Source: Proteles cristata cristata
Lineage: Eukaryota; Chordata; Mammalia; Carnivora; Hyaenidae
DNA length: 64,000 nucleotides
Assembly: GCA_017311185.1 (NCBI GenBank)
Contig: JAESUZ010004907.1
Span: forward strand, 620,001 to 684,000
Direction: 5' to 3'
Positions 12,947-24,325 of the stretch are shown in pieces (the stretch's first letter is position 1; each line of letters opens with the position of its first letter). The translations under genes were made by a program, and so were the position numbers. The notes beneath the pieces were generated by a model that searched no databases, was not told the origin of the DNA, and saw only the letters and a program-made list of their open reading frames with translations.

Positions 12947-13366
12947 AGCCTGGCTCTTGACCTTATTGGTCATTGAAAGTTTCTTTACTTTCAGTCACAA
13001 GATAACCTGGGTTAACTTTGTATTTCCCTTTCCTAAACCTGGAATCAGCCTTGTTTTGAAGGGGCTCTGGTTACTTTCAGTGAGGAATAATATTAGACAC
13101 TGAAACTTGGGCTAGAAATGGTAAGAAGTTTTTTTTTTTTCCCTAAGTAAACTGTCATCCTCTGGTAAACCTTTTCTAACTTGACTTTGTTCTTAGCATG
13201 GTTTATTCCATATTATTAAATATTCTATATTTAAAAAATGACTGAACAGTATTTTATGAAGACACCATAATTTTTGTTGATTAGATCTGTACAGTTAGAC
13301 ACTAACAATTTTTTTTAAAGTTATTAAACTATGAGGAAAGTTGTATTGACCTATAAAATTGTCTTT

Positions 13367-13554
13367 TTAAAAAATGTTTATTTTTGAGAGAGACAGAGAG
13401 AGAGAAAGAGAGGTGAGAGACAGAGAATCCCAAGCAGGCTCTGCACTGTCAACGTGATGCTCGACACAGGTCTTGAACTCACGAACCACGATATCATGAC
13501 CTGAGCTGAAATCAGGAGCTAGATGCTTAACCAACTGAGCCACCCAGATGCCCC
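13367..13554 (-). mobile_element. CAN-SINE (feline type)
   Basis: Reverse-oriented copy ending GAGCCACCCAGATGCCCC. Target duplication CTATAAAATTGTCTTT at 13351-13366 and CCTGTGAAATTGTCTTT from 13557. Confidence 0.88.
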
Positions 13555-14180
13555 AACCTGTGAAATTGTCTTTAACCTATTTGTTAATGCTACAATTTAC
13601 CAGCTACTCCACAGATATTACTATACTAAAAATTCTTTTACCAGTAGAATAGTGCCAGGAAACCTCCCTAAAAAGGAAGCAAAGGAAGCGAATAAATAAC
13701 ACAAGTTCTATTTTCTATGGATTCACTAATTGGTTTCCACCGAGTTGTATCATGTGACCATCTTTACCTCCATCATGCTATCTTTAGGCACATTATGTTG
13801 GTCAGTGCTTACTTTTGTGGAAAGAACCAGAATTAAGAACTGAGGGACTGTGTTCTAATCTCCATGTTCTGGAGATAAGAAAATCAGGGACTTGCAGAGC
13901 TGGTGGTAGAGGCATGAAGGGCAGCTTAGGATATCCATCTCTTAAGCCTACCCTCTCCATTTCAATCTTACAATTCCACCACTCCTGTCTTTATCAGTGG
14001 GCTTGGAGAGCACACAATTGCACACACAATTTGGAAGAACCAGCGACTTCAAGAATTGAATCTGAGTAATAAGAATCTAGCCAAAGAAAACAGAATGGAA
14101 TATAATGTGGATAAAGGAGAGAGAGAGAGAAAAAAGACAGAGCCTTTATAGCAGTGCCTTACAATGGAAAATGCATTATT

Positions 14181-14402
14181 TTTTTAAAAAAATTTTAACA
14201 TTTGTTCATTTTTGAGAGACAGAACAGAGAGCCAATGTGGGTGGGTGGGTGGACAGAGAGAGAGGGAGACAGAATCCAAAGCAGGCTCCAGGCTCTGAAC
14301 TATCAGCGCAGAGCCCAATGGGGGTCTCGAACTCATGAACTGCGAGATCATGACCTAAGCCAAAGTCAGACACTCAACCAATGGAGCCACCCAGGCGCCC
14401 CC
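14181..14402 (-). mobile_element. CAN-SINE (feline type)
   Basis: Reverse copy ending CACCCAGGCGCCCC. Exact 16-bp duplication TGGAAAATGCATTATT at 14165-14180 and 14403-14418. Confidence 0.9.
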
Positions 14403-14679
14403 TGGAAAATGCATTATTTGAGGGAGTTGAGACATTTGGGGCATAAGAATTGGATGCTTCCTAGGGAGAATGGCCGGTGGGCAATATCCCAAAGTGATAA
14501 ACATCTGGGCAATACAACAGCAAAAACCCTAAGGACTAGCACGTGACCCTGTTAACATTTTCACAATTTAATATTACATTTCTCACAATGCATTCCTCAT
14601 ATTCCTTACGCATGCAACAGGTTGGAAACAGCAGTGCTAAGTGATGCTGATGTCTGGTTAACTCCTCGTTCTTATTTTA

Positions 14680-14921
14680 TTTTATTTTATTTATTTATTT
14701 TTTTAATTTATTTATTTCTAGGAGAGAGAGAGAGAGAGAGAGAGAGACAGCGTGAGCAGGGGAGGGTCAGAGAGAGAGGGGGAGTCACAGACTGAAACAG
14801 GCTCCAGGCTCCGAGCTGGCAGCCAGCACAGAGCCCGACGCGGGGCTCGAACCCACGAACCGCAAGATCGTGACCTAAGCGAAAGTCGGACGCTTAACCG
14901 ACTAAGCCACCCAGGCGCCCC
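14680..14921 (-). mobile_element. Young CAN-SINE (feline type)
   Basis: Near-consensus reverse copy with (GA)n and TTTA-rich tail. Exact duplication TCGTTCTTATTTTA at 14666-14679 and 14922-14935. Confidence 0.92.
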
Positions 14922-16534
14922 TCGTTCTTATTTTAAAAGGAGGGTTCATCCTCTCTCTACACTTGATTCAAACAACTAAGGGACAGGCAATGATGTAAAT
15001 TCTTTCCCAGGGCCTCCACACCCTCTGCTGGAGAGAATACTCAGTAACCATATTCCCACATACTGATATCCTGGTCTCAGCCTGTCTGAGGTACTATATG
15101 ATTTGTCTTATTAACAGCAGCACTTCGATCCTTGTGAAGATCACTGGGACCCAAGGCCTTAGATATTTACTGCCAGATGATGACATATGAAAAAAGAAAC
15201 TCTCCACTCACTGTCATACCTCACACGGCTCCTCCTCCAGACATCTTCCATCCTGGGTTGTTTTGTAAGATTGGAGTCATTTTGTGAAAGGAGTTAAACT
15301 GTAACCAACAAGAACATTTTTGATATTGTTAATTGGTGCCAGGCAATGATAACTGTTATGGTAAGCTCAATTCTTTTCTCACATTGAAGGTAGCCACTTG
15401 CCAGCGTCCACTCCCCTCCCCCCACCTGCCGCCATGTTTTCGTACGCAGGATTTTTTACAGGTTGTAGGAAGAGCTTTTCATATTTCTAGGCTTATTCAC
15501 TTTTGGGCTTTCAAGATATTCTGGCTTAGAGTTGAGTAAGGATACAGATTCATGCACTAGATCAATATAAAAAGAATCTGACATTCTTATCTCTAATTAA
15601 AAAAAAAGACATATTCTTATAGAAATAGTGCCAGACTCTCTCAAATACTCTTGTTTTTTTCTGCTTCATTATTCTTGATGGAATAAAATTGCTAGGGAAA
15701 CAGCAAACACTGAGGAAAAATATAAGAAAACCTAGAACTATATTTGAATATTCCACACGAAATGTTATCCGGCACCAAAATTACCAAATCATCATAGAGC
15801 AACATCGTATTTGAGGATGGTTTTGGTGGTCAAGTTAAGAGTTGCCCTATTTGCCGAATATTGTTTAGACTATTATTTAACCTTTTACCAACAGCGTGTA
15901 AAATGAGTGTCCTGATATCTCTGTTATATACACTGCAGATGAGTAGTAAGAAATGAGGACGATGTTTGCCGCCTGACCCTGCTGGACACTGGACCCCAAA
16001 GCACACCAAGAGGAAGGAGACGCTGACTCCACCTCCACTCACGATGTGATTCTCCTCACGTCATCTCACTTTTCTCCCGTGAAGAGATGGGGATACGCGT
16101 GGCTCCAAGGGCTCTCCTGAAGGCTTGCCTCACCCCTTCTTCTCTACACGCGGCTCTTCTCCCTACACGTTTGAGGATGGAGAACTTATTCTTCCACAGG
16201 AAGCTCCCAGCTAGTCAAAAAGTCCAGGAAGCAATATTTAAGAGCATATGGAGGAAAAAGAGAAAGGACCTGACGAGAAAAAGGCAGGAGAAATAAGAAT
16301 GAACGTTTGTGCGTTGGTTGGAAAACGCACCACACTACTCCTAGCCCCCACATACATACGGTCTGAGGAGTTTTAGATATTTTGGTAGATTCTGAGTCAG
16401 AGTAGGCATTAACTATTGTTTATAACAGGAAGAATAATGAGGAAATAACCAACAGTATTTTTACATACACTTAAATGTAATTATTTGAGTAAAAGTCCTA
16501 GTCTTGTTTGGAGAACCATCCAGAAGTGGATTTA

Positions 16535-16738
16535 AACTTCTTTTTTAATGTTCATTTATCTTTGAGAGACAGAGACAGAGCACGAGCAGGGGAGGTGCAG
16601 AGAGAGAGGGAGACACAGAATCAGAAGCAGGCTCCAGGCTCCCAGCTGTCAGCACAGGGCCCGACGCGGGGCTCGAACTCACAAACCCGGAGATCATGAC
16701 CTGAGCTGAAGTCAGACGCTTAACTGACTGAGCCACCG
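16535..16738 (-). mobile_element. CAN-SINE, head slightly truncated
   Basis: Reverse copy ending GACTGAGCCACCG, without the last head bases. Duplication CCATCCAGAAGTGGATTTA (16516-16534) repeated from 16739 with one change. Confidence 0.88.
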
Positions 16739-17229
16739 CCATCCAGAAGTGGGTTTAGGGGACTTATTTGCAGGTATGAAATGAAAAACAAGTCATAAAA
16801 TTTACTTCTAAAACTGCACACATTTTTTATAATTGTTTCCACTAGTAGGTTAAGGTAGACCCTCTTATTCAAAAAAAATATTTAGAGAAAGAAAAAAATA
16901 AATACCATTTGTGAATCATCTAGTGCTCCTCACATCTGAGGAGATGAGACCAGATGAATATATGCCACACACTCACTGAGTCATGTGTGTGACTTGGAAA
17001 TTCAATGTAGCCTCTTTGCTATTCCCATTACATCTAAAACAAAATGATTAAGATGCCTTGGGATTTAATTCTATGTTAAAAGGCATTTATTTCATGGGCT
17101 GCACATAGGGAACCCCTTATCATTTACAGCTATGAGCTTTAGTGCCATTTTGAGTGTCAAATATACTTTATATTTATTTACAATATGTTAAAAAATCGTA
17201 AAAGAGTGCTATTAAAGAATATCAAAATT

Positions 17230-17442
17230 GGGGCTCATGGGTGGCTTAGTCAGTTAAGCATCTGACTCTTGGTTTCGGCTCAGGTCATGGTCTCATGGTC
17301 TGTGAGTTTGAACCCCACATCGGGTTCCACGCCGACGGTGTGAAGCCTGTTTGGGATTCTGTCTTCCTCTTTCTCTGCCTCACCTCCCACCCCCACCCCG
17401 GCCCCGCTCATGCTCTTTTCTCTCAAAAATAAATAAACATTT
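17230..17442 (+). mobile_element. CAN-SINE (feline type)
   Basis: Starts GGGGCTCATGGGTGGCTTAG and ends AAATAAATAAACATTT. Duplication AAAGAATATCAAAATT (17214-17229) and AAAGACTATCAAAGTT (17443-17458). Confidence 0.88.
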
Positions 17443-18099
17443 AAAGACTATCAAAGTTAAGAGAATTTTAAACCTTATTTTCTCTCTTAAAAGTAATTTC
17501 AAGAACATTGAAACTCATACATGTTTGCTGATATCCTTGTCTGTTTATAAAGGTTATTTGGAAATCTGTTACTCCCGGTCATTTCTGCTTTCTTTGCTTG
17601 CGTGGAAGATTGGGCAATGGGAGTTAATTTAGAGAACAAGAACGATATAAAGTGACTAGTGAGAATCTGGTCAGTTCAGCCAAACTGAGAGTCAAGCCAG
17701 TCAACAGTTCCTCACACGAATTTTGTTTCAAAGGCACAAGCGATGTGGAAGTCAAGCCTCTAGTATCATTTGACTGTCTTAGCCTTTCAGTTGACAAGTT
17801 ATACTTTGGCACACTCCCAATTACTTGATTAAATTTCATTCCATCAGCTTTCACATTTTTGAGATATCAGGATTAAACTTAACAGATGATGAGGTATCAC
17901 ATTCTAAAATAAAACCTCAGTGGCTAAGATTTTAAAATAAATTATGTGAAATAGAGTAAATTAAATAATAGCTACTGTGAGGCTAGTGGTATTTTAATTC
18001 TGATATAAAGATAAAACCCGTACAACAAATCTTATTATAAGCAATTAGATTACATGACAAGTAAGCAGCGTACCTTTCTGAATAATCAAGTAGAACATA

Positions 18100-20870
18100 A
18101 TGGATTGAGGGTCTCAACCACGTCTATAAAGTTCTTCCTTATTCTTAATCTTGTAGAATCACAGCACCTACCGCTGGGATCCAGACAATCTCGGGTGTTT
18201 CCCTTACTGTTAGCTTCTCAGGAGGACATTATTCCTTAGCTCGCTTTACCCCAAATCTACCATGGGAGATGCCAGGGCCATTCCCTTCTAGCTATAGGCG
18301 GTACTGCTCCTGGAAATGACTCAAGTCACCACTTGTGGAATACTTTGTTCTCCTTCCTTTAAAACCCAAACGATCGTACGAATGTTTTCTGTCACCAGTC
18401 ATCAATTCTGTTAGCGTTCCTGAATCTCTGTTTTAAAATATGTATATATACATTCTTCCAACATTCAGAGGGCCCCATTCTTAACTCACTGATGACTCCT
18501 TAACCACTATGAGTGACTTTTACATTTAAGATACTGTTCTAAGATCCAAGGATACAACGGCTGGTAACCGAGGGGATATCGGGGGTGATCAATCAGTGCT
18601 CCAGGGCTTGTGAGGCTGCGTATTCCCCCAACCCATGGGTTGTCTTCCCTTGGGTTCCCTTCCCTTGGGTAAAGGACATAGTTTTTATGTCCTTTCTAAA
18701 GGACATAAATAGTCCTTGCTAAATAGTTTTACTTTCATCATTTGAAAGGGGGAGACAGGGTACAGGAAAAGACTGTCTCCATGTTAGATGTTGGTAAAAG
18801 CCAAACAAATGAACAGGGAAGTATCAGGTATTACTAATGCTATCGTAAACGGGGTAAAGGGACTGAGATACAGGGCATGATTTTAGATTGAGGCCTCATG
18901 AAAGGTCTCTCTGAAGTCACATTTACACCGAGGTCAGGGTGACAAGCTGAGAGGGATGCTGACCGCGAGTGACATCTGCCTATCGATCCTGCTCTTTGTA
19001 AGCCCCCAATGTTCAACCCCAGTAATTATTATCTATAGTCCTTATTGCAAATGAATCACACATATGTGTAATTAAAGAATATAAAGATTAGTTTGAATTG
19101 CCACAGAATACTTATGTATACAATGTTATAAACAGTAACATCTACTAACATTATGGACATTTATAGTTTGTTTTCAAGGGGGAAAAAAGACGTAGCCTTC
19201 ATGCTATCATATAGTTTATGATACGCATATATAAACCACTCATTTGCATATAATTTTACTATATTAATAGAACCGATCACCTCATCTCAGGGACCGTTAA
19301 CTCTGACTTTACTGAGGATGAACATTTCTTTCTCTAAGGTGCTACTCCATCCTGCAACCTTCTACGCTCAGAAGCCCAGACCTGGCTAAAAATCCCAGGC
19401 TGCTGGGAGCAAGACCTTCACGTGGACTCAACTATGTTCATAGTTTCACTTTCAAGCCTACTGACTTTCTGAATATTGTAGTATTTATAGTCGCTACTTT
19501 TTAATCAACATAGATTGTGACGGAACACTAAAAATTACACGTTTACCATCCCCAGTCGTAGGATAAAAATGTTACAATCTGTTAACAGCGGAAGAAACAC
19601 ACCTTTCCCACAAAGACAAAAAAGAACGTTAACAGGAAAGAGGTTAAATGTGGAAATCCCACCATGGCGTCCTGTAGAATTAGCAAGGTTCTAAAAGGTA
19701 CCTGGAAAGGTGCACTATTGCAGAGAAGGGAAATACGTACCAAAAAGCAAGTATGAAGGCATAAAATGGCACATGTGCTCTTTTTAAATACTCTTCTGTC
19801 TCTAAAGTCAAAGCTGGAAAAGTGGCTGCTGTAGATATGATTATGTTCCTATCTATGCTGTGATTTCTGTGTGTTATGCTTGCACCCTTGCGCACATACA
19901 CACGCGCGCGCACACACAGTTACACATTTGCACCGGGGCTCCTTTCATAAATCATTTCGTTGGAATTAAAAGATACTTTAACTTAAAATTACATAGAGAA
20001 TTACAGAAAGAACTTTTAGCTTTTATGAGAACACTGGACACATACGTGACGTATCAATTTGCATCACTGATCAGGGACAAAAACTCTTTGAAGTACCGAC
20101 AAGTTGTGTTGTGACAAGTTTTCCAGAAATCCACTGTGGCAAAAGGTTAAGAAAAATTTGCACCTTTATTTTGGTGGAATAAACACAAAAACAGTAACGG
20201 GAAATTGAGATACCGTAGCTACGATTCAGTTCCTCTCTGTCATTGAAGAAGATACGTTACAGAAGATCAAACCATAGGTAATGCTCTTCATGCTTTAAAA
20301 TAATCTGTGTCACTCAAATAAAACTGCAAGCAAGGAGATTTTGAAAAGGATTTTCAATGGCTCTCAGTGAAAACATTCTTTACTGGTAAAGCAGACACTT
20401 AAAACTTCTCGATTACATATGTCATGCAAAACTGACCTCACACAGGGTTGTCTAACAGCTCAATGGAATGCGATCTTTTTGGGGGCGATTATAATTCTTA
20501 TCTATTACAGTGACCGCAACAGTAAAAAGAATTCAGGGGAAAGACTCTCATGAAGCAAAACACCACGTAATACGTGTGAAAGTATTGTTCTGAATGTTCC
20601 GTTCTCCCTCCTAATTCCTAAGTTGCGGAAGACGATCATATATAAAAATGGCAGTTGCTTTTGTGTGCGCATCTGTAGGCACTCCATCGAAATGATAAAA
20701 AGAAAGTACAGGAATAGCATTTCAAACAATTTTACAGGGTTTTGTGAATACAAAATATGGCAATGCCCTTTGATGGAAAACGTTCGTGGGTTCCAAGAGG
20801 TTATTCCTAAGGAAGAGGATTCTGCTCCTGTGAAGATGCAGCTCCTTCCTGGCGTTTAGCGCTTTCGCCG
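18100..20870. other. Unique-looking intergenic DNA
   Basis: No gene, no conserved exon and no clear repeat was recognised apart from the hairpin near 18671 and the CA/CG tract at 19889. Short frames here carry no recognisable domain. Confidence 0.5.
19889..19920. repeat. (CA)/(CG) alternating repeat
   Basis: CGCACATACACACGCGCGCG followed by CACACACA. Confidence 0.85.
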
Positions 20871-20871
20871 T

Positions 20872-21420
20872 GTGTTCACGTGGCCTCCAGCTGGTGGCCG
20901 TCAGCGGCCCGGAGCGTGGCTTCCTCCGGGAGGACTCGCGAGCGCCTTCTCCGCGCGGGGACACCGGGGCGGGGGCGGGGGGTCGTCCGCGGGGGTGAGG
21001 CGCAGGCCAATTCACCTGCTTCGAGCGAGCGTCGGAGCCCCTGGAGGCAGGTGACTCCCGGACCGCCTGCTGCCGCGCTCACGTCGCGGTGACCGGGCAC
21101 AGAGGCTCCCGGGTGCTTGGAAACGGGGCGCTGCTGGAGCAAACGCCTAGAAACGAGGGCGGAGCTTTGCGATCGGGCCCGTGGGTAGAGGCTGGAAGAA
21201 GAGGTTTCAGGAGCACGACAGGAAGAGGCAAGGTCACCTTGACCGCCCTTAGGCGTAGGCCGTCAGCGCGAACGGGGAGCAGGCTGGAGGCCGCCACTGC
21301 CACCCAGACCACGTGAGCTGCCGGAAACCGACTGTGACAAGAAATCAGGGGATCATTACCGGCGCTGCCGGGGGCGGGAGGGCTCCGGAGGAAATGAGGG
21401 GCGTGCCGCCGCACACTGAA
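20872..21420. promoter_or_regulatory. Orphan CpG island downstream of UBXN2B
   Basis: This stretch of about 550 bp is rich in CpG and G-runs (GGGGCGGGGGCGGGG near 20966) inside otherwise AT-rich DNA. It lies about 2.7-3.3 kb past the UBXN2B stop. The overlapping open frames on both strands (up to 223 codons on the minus strand) match no protein I recognise and look like GC-driven chance frames. It could be an enhancer, a promoter for an unannotated non-coding RNA, or a GC-biased repeat remnant. Confidence 0.6.
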
Positions 21421-22489
21421 GGTGAAGGTTCTGGCAAAAAGCTCGGCGACTTGGGTCAGCGGGTGGGTGGAAAGTGAAACACCTAAGACGTTTATTTGGC
21501 TGAAGCGGGTTCTAAGCAGAGCGTGCAAGGGGCGGCCTGCTTTCCTCTTGGCGGTTACAGTAAAATGTGAGAGGGACAGACACATCTGGAAAGAACAGTT
21601 AAATATAAAGAAAACAGGAGTCAAAAATGACTTGCGGACTCCTAGCCTCCCCAAATGACAGAGGACATTAAAATTAAGATTCACTGTCAGGAAAGCCTGC
21701 TCGAGGGAAAGAGAGGAGGGTGTCGCTATACAACTGAGGAGGGCCTGCATTTTTTGGTCACACTATAGGTTCTTTGAAGAGATTAAGGGTGTGACTCCTA
21801 GATCCTCCTCAGAAAGAGCCAGAAAGGGAGCTGGGATTACCTAGGAACGCTGTGTGCAGGAGCCTCTGGTCTATTGGACTGAATCCTCGGAACACGCACA
21901 CAAGACCCACACGTTTCTTGAGGACGCTGTACCAGCAGACGCTGCTGTCTTAAATTGAAACGGATAAAAGAGATGGTATGAAATGAAAGGTCAGACTTCC
22001 CCCAAGTCCACAGGTAAGAAACAAGCTGATAAAAGTCCTCAGCTGCAAACAGGTGCTACCTTTCACCAGAAAGGAAAGAGGGTTCCGAGCCTAGATGACA
22101 CTGTGGGCCACGGAAGGCCGTGCTGGGATCCGAGACCTCACGGGGTGTGCGTGGCCCATTTCTGACCGCTTGGCACGGGTGGCTCCTTTTGTCTTTGTTC
22201 TGTTTGAACGGGAGCGATGTCTATAAGCGCTATTCTACGCCTGCCCCGCCATTATGTTTGGGAGCAGACAACCGGTTGCAGGTGTGTGGGCACACAGGCG
22301 GGGAGGAACTGTGTCCCGGAATCACAGCCCGAGCCTCACTCACGCTTGGATTTAAGTGAGGCTTGGGACTTCTGAGCTGGTGGGATTCGGATGGGATCTC
22401 GCACCCTCAGCCGACGCTGTGATGGGCACCACCGGATGGGGTGACTTGCTGTGCGATGCATGTGCCTCTCTGGAGCAGGGTGGAGTGTG

Positions 22490-23210
22490 GGAGTCAGAAT
22501 GGCCCCCAAAATGTTCATGTTCCAATCACCGTCCTTACACACGCGTTAGCTTACGTGGGAAAAAGGATTCTGGCCACTGTGGTTAAGGTAAGCATCTTGA
22601 GATTTTTCTGGTAATTACTCTAGGTAAGCCAAAGGGAGTCACAAGGTCCTTATAAGAGGGGAAGAGGAGAAATAAAGCTGAGAGTAAAGTCCGTAAGGAC
22701 AGAAGCGGGGGCTGGAGGGACGCCAACGGCCTCGGAAGAGGCGAAGAACAGACTCACCCCTGGAGCCTCCAGAGGGAGAGAGAGAGGCCGCCGCGCAGGG
22801 AGAGAGGGAGAGAGACGCAGCGAAGGTTCCCACACACCGTACGATGGGGGATGGTCCTGAGCTCTCCGCCGGGCCCGATCCAGTCACAGATGACCTCAGA
22901 AGCAGAGAACCTTTCCCGGCTGTTGTTAAGGAGACCTCATGGCAGCGAGGGGCCACAGGCGCAGTACTGCTGGCTCTGAAGACGGGAAAAGGGGGCCACG
23001 GGCCACGGAACGCAGGTGGCCTCTAGGAGCTGGAAGCGTACGGGAATGATTCTCCTTTAGAGCCTCTCAAAGGAGCACAGCCTCGGCAGTGCCTCAGGTT
23101 AGCCAGCGAGACGTCTAACTGCCTTGCACAGGCTTACAAGGTAAGAAATCTGTGCTACTTTAGGCCTCTAAGGTTACAGTAGTTACAGCAGCCACAGAAA
23201 AGTAGCCGGG
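22490..23210. repeat. Ancient interspersed repeat, inferred same family as 62690-63150
   Basis: AAGGTCCTTATAAGAGGGGA, AAAGCTGAGAGTAAAG ... GGAGCTGGAAGCGTACGGGA ... GATTCTCCTTTAGAGCCTCT ... TACAGTAGTTACAGCAGCC is a common mammalian repeat pattern. The family name is not assigned. It lies in the probable UBXN2B 3' UTR region. Confidence 0.55.
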
Positions 23211-23369
23211 AGTGGTGGCCAAAGATGAACCGGCGTGTGGGAGGAAGAACAGGCTTCCCTATCCTCCCTGGCGAAGCCTGCCTCACCCAGGGAGGGGTGG
23301 CTTCGGCAGAAGTGGGTGTGTGCAACGCTGCTGATTCTTCAGATCCAGTCTGGCTGACGGAGTTTACAT

Positions 23370-23485
23370 TTCTGAATCTGTACTCATTTTGCCCTGGAGT
23401 AGAATACATTCTGGGTCGAACACTTAGAACAGTGTTCAGTATATGCAGTGGGTCCCCTAGAAAACTGTGTTGAATGAATAAATGG
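23370..23485 (+). repeat. MIR/L2 3'-end fragment
   Basis: TTAGAACAGTGTTCAGTATA ... GTGTTGAATGAATAAATGG is the typical end of these old elements. Confidence 0.5.
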
Positions 23486-24162
23486 ATGTGATCAAGACAG
23501 GCTCTGGGAGGGATTATAATTATTCTCAAGTGCTGTTTAACAGGTCTTCTCAAGAACCGCTGATGACCTTTCCGTCTTTGTTTCTGGTCTATGATGGTCA
23601 TAGTTCTGTGAAATACAAGGCCAAACTGTATTGTTTGACACGATATAGCTAAATCAGTGAGTAAAAGGGATGCATACAATCTTAATAGGAATCATCATAC
23701 GATCAGAGTATTTCAAAATCAGAATACAGATACTGTTCAGTATATATCACAGAAAAAATTTCAAAACTATCTGATCAGAAGATCTCTCGATGGCTGTTCA
23801 CCAATGCAGCATCAAGAAACTTTAGTGCAAATTTTACCAAGCGCATTTATCAAAACGGGGTTTTGTTCGTTCTCTCTGCAAACAAATGCTGTTACATTAA
23901 CACAGAGCATGTAACAAATTGGTTTGCCTGGACTTTTACAGGCTATCAACATAAGCCAGCCCTGTAACCTCAAACATGTTTATCCCAAAATCTATTCCTT
24001 GTCCAAATTCATCTATACTAAGGCTGGAAGACAGAATAAGAGTAAAAACAAAATTTGTCTGTATAAATAATAAAAATAGTTTGTTTTCTTAATGCTGTAC
24101 GTGTTTTCCTTATTAGTGTGGCACATGATCTTTCCTACATGCTCCTGCACAGGTAGGAACAG

Positions 24163-24325
24163 TTATTTCAGCTGCTGGAGGATCACAGTGTTAAGAATAT
24201 CTGCTTCTTGTAGTGTCAGGCTTTCATCTGTGAGCTCTTTGTTTGGAAATGAAGTCACAAGAATAAAGTCAAGAGTTGCAAATTCAGGACGGGACTGTAT
24301 AATAAAGTCCCGGACATCCAGGATC
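24163..24325 (-). CDS. UBXN2B: UBXN2B coding exon 8 (residues 277-330 and stop), second half of UBX domain
   Basis: The exon follows TTATTTCTTCAG, completes Arg277, and encodes [34 protein letters not shown] and a C-terminus ending [11 protein letters not shown] before TAA at 24163-24165. The S302-F-P-N305 loop occupies the cis-Pro touch-turn used by UBX domains to contact p97. The 163 coding bases bring the total to exactly 331 codons including stop. Confidence 0.96.

Larger units (their letters stand above)
21475..24162 (-). other. UBXN2B: Probable UBXN2B 3' UTR region, end not fixed
   Basis: The DNA after the TAA has no further coding signal. On the gene strand I saw no canonical AATAAA before 21491-21496, with another at 20165-20170. 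A long 3' UTR ending near 21.47 kb is therefore an inference, made less certain by old repeat sequence at 22.49-23.47 kb inside it. A non-canonical upstream poly(A) site is also possible. Confidence 0.4.

Noticed and set aside
1..20000. Search for CYP7A1, the expected neighbour on this side
   Set aside because: No P450 exon (haem-binding Cys motif or other conserved block) was recognised; the gene probably lies outside the window.
21079..21750. 223-codon minus-strand frame, the longest in the window
   Set aside because: It overlaps a CpG island, has competing frames on the other strand, and shows no known protein similarity.
23155..23679. 174-codon minus-strand frame downstream of UBXN2B
   Set aside because: It runs through old repeat sequence (MIR/L2 end and the 22490-23210 element) with no recognisable domain; probably UTR or intergenic DNA.
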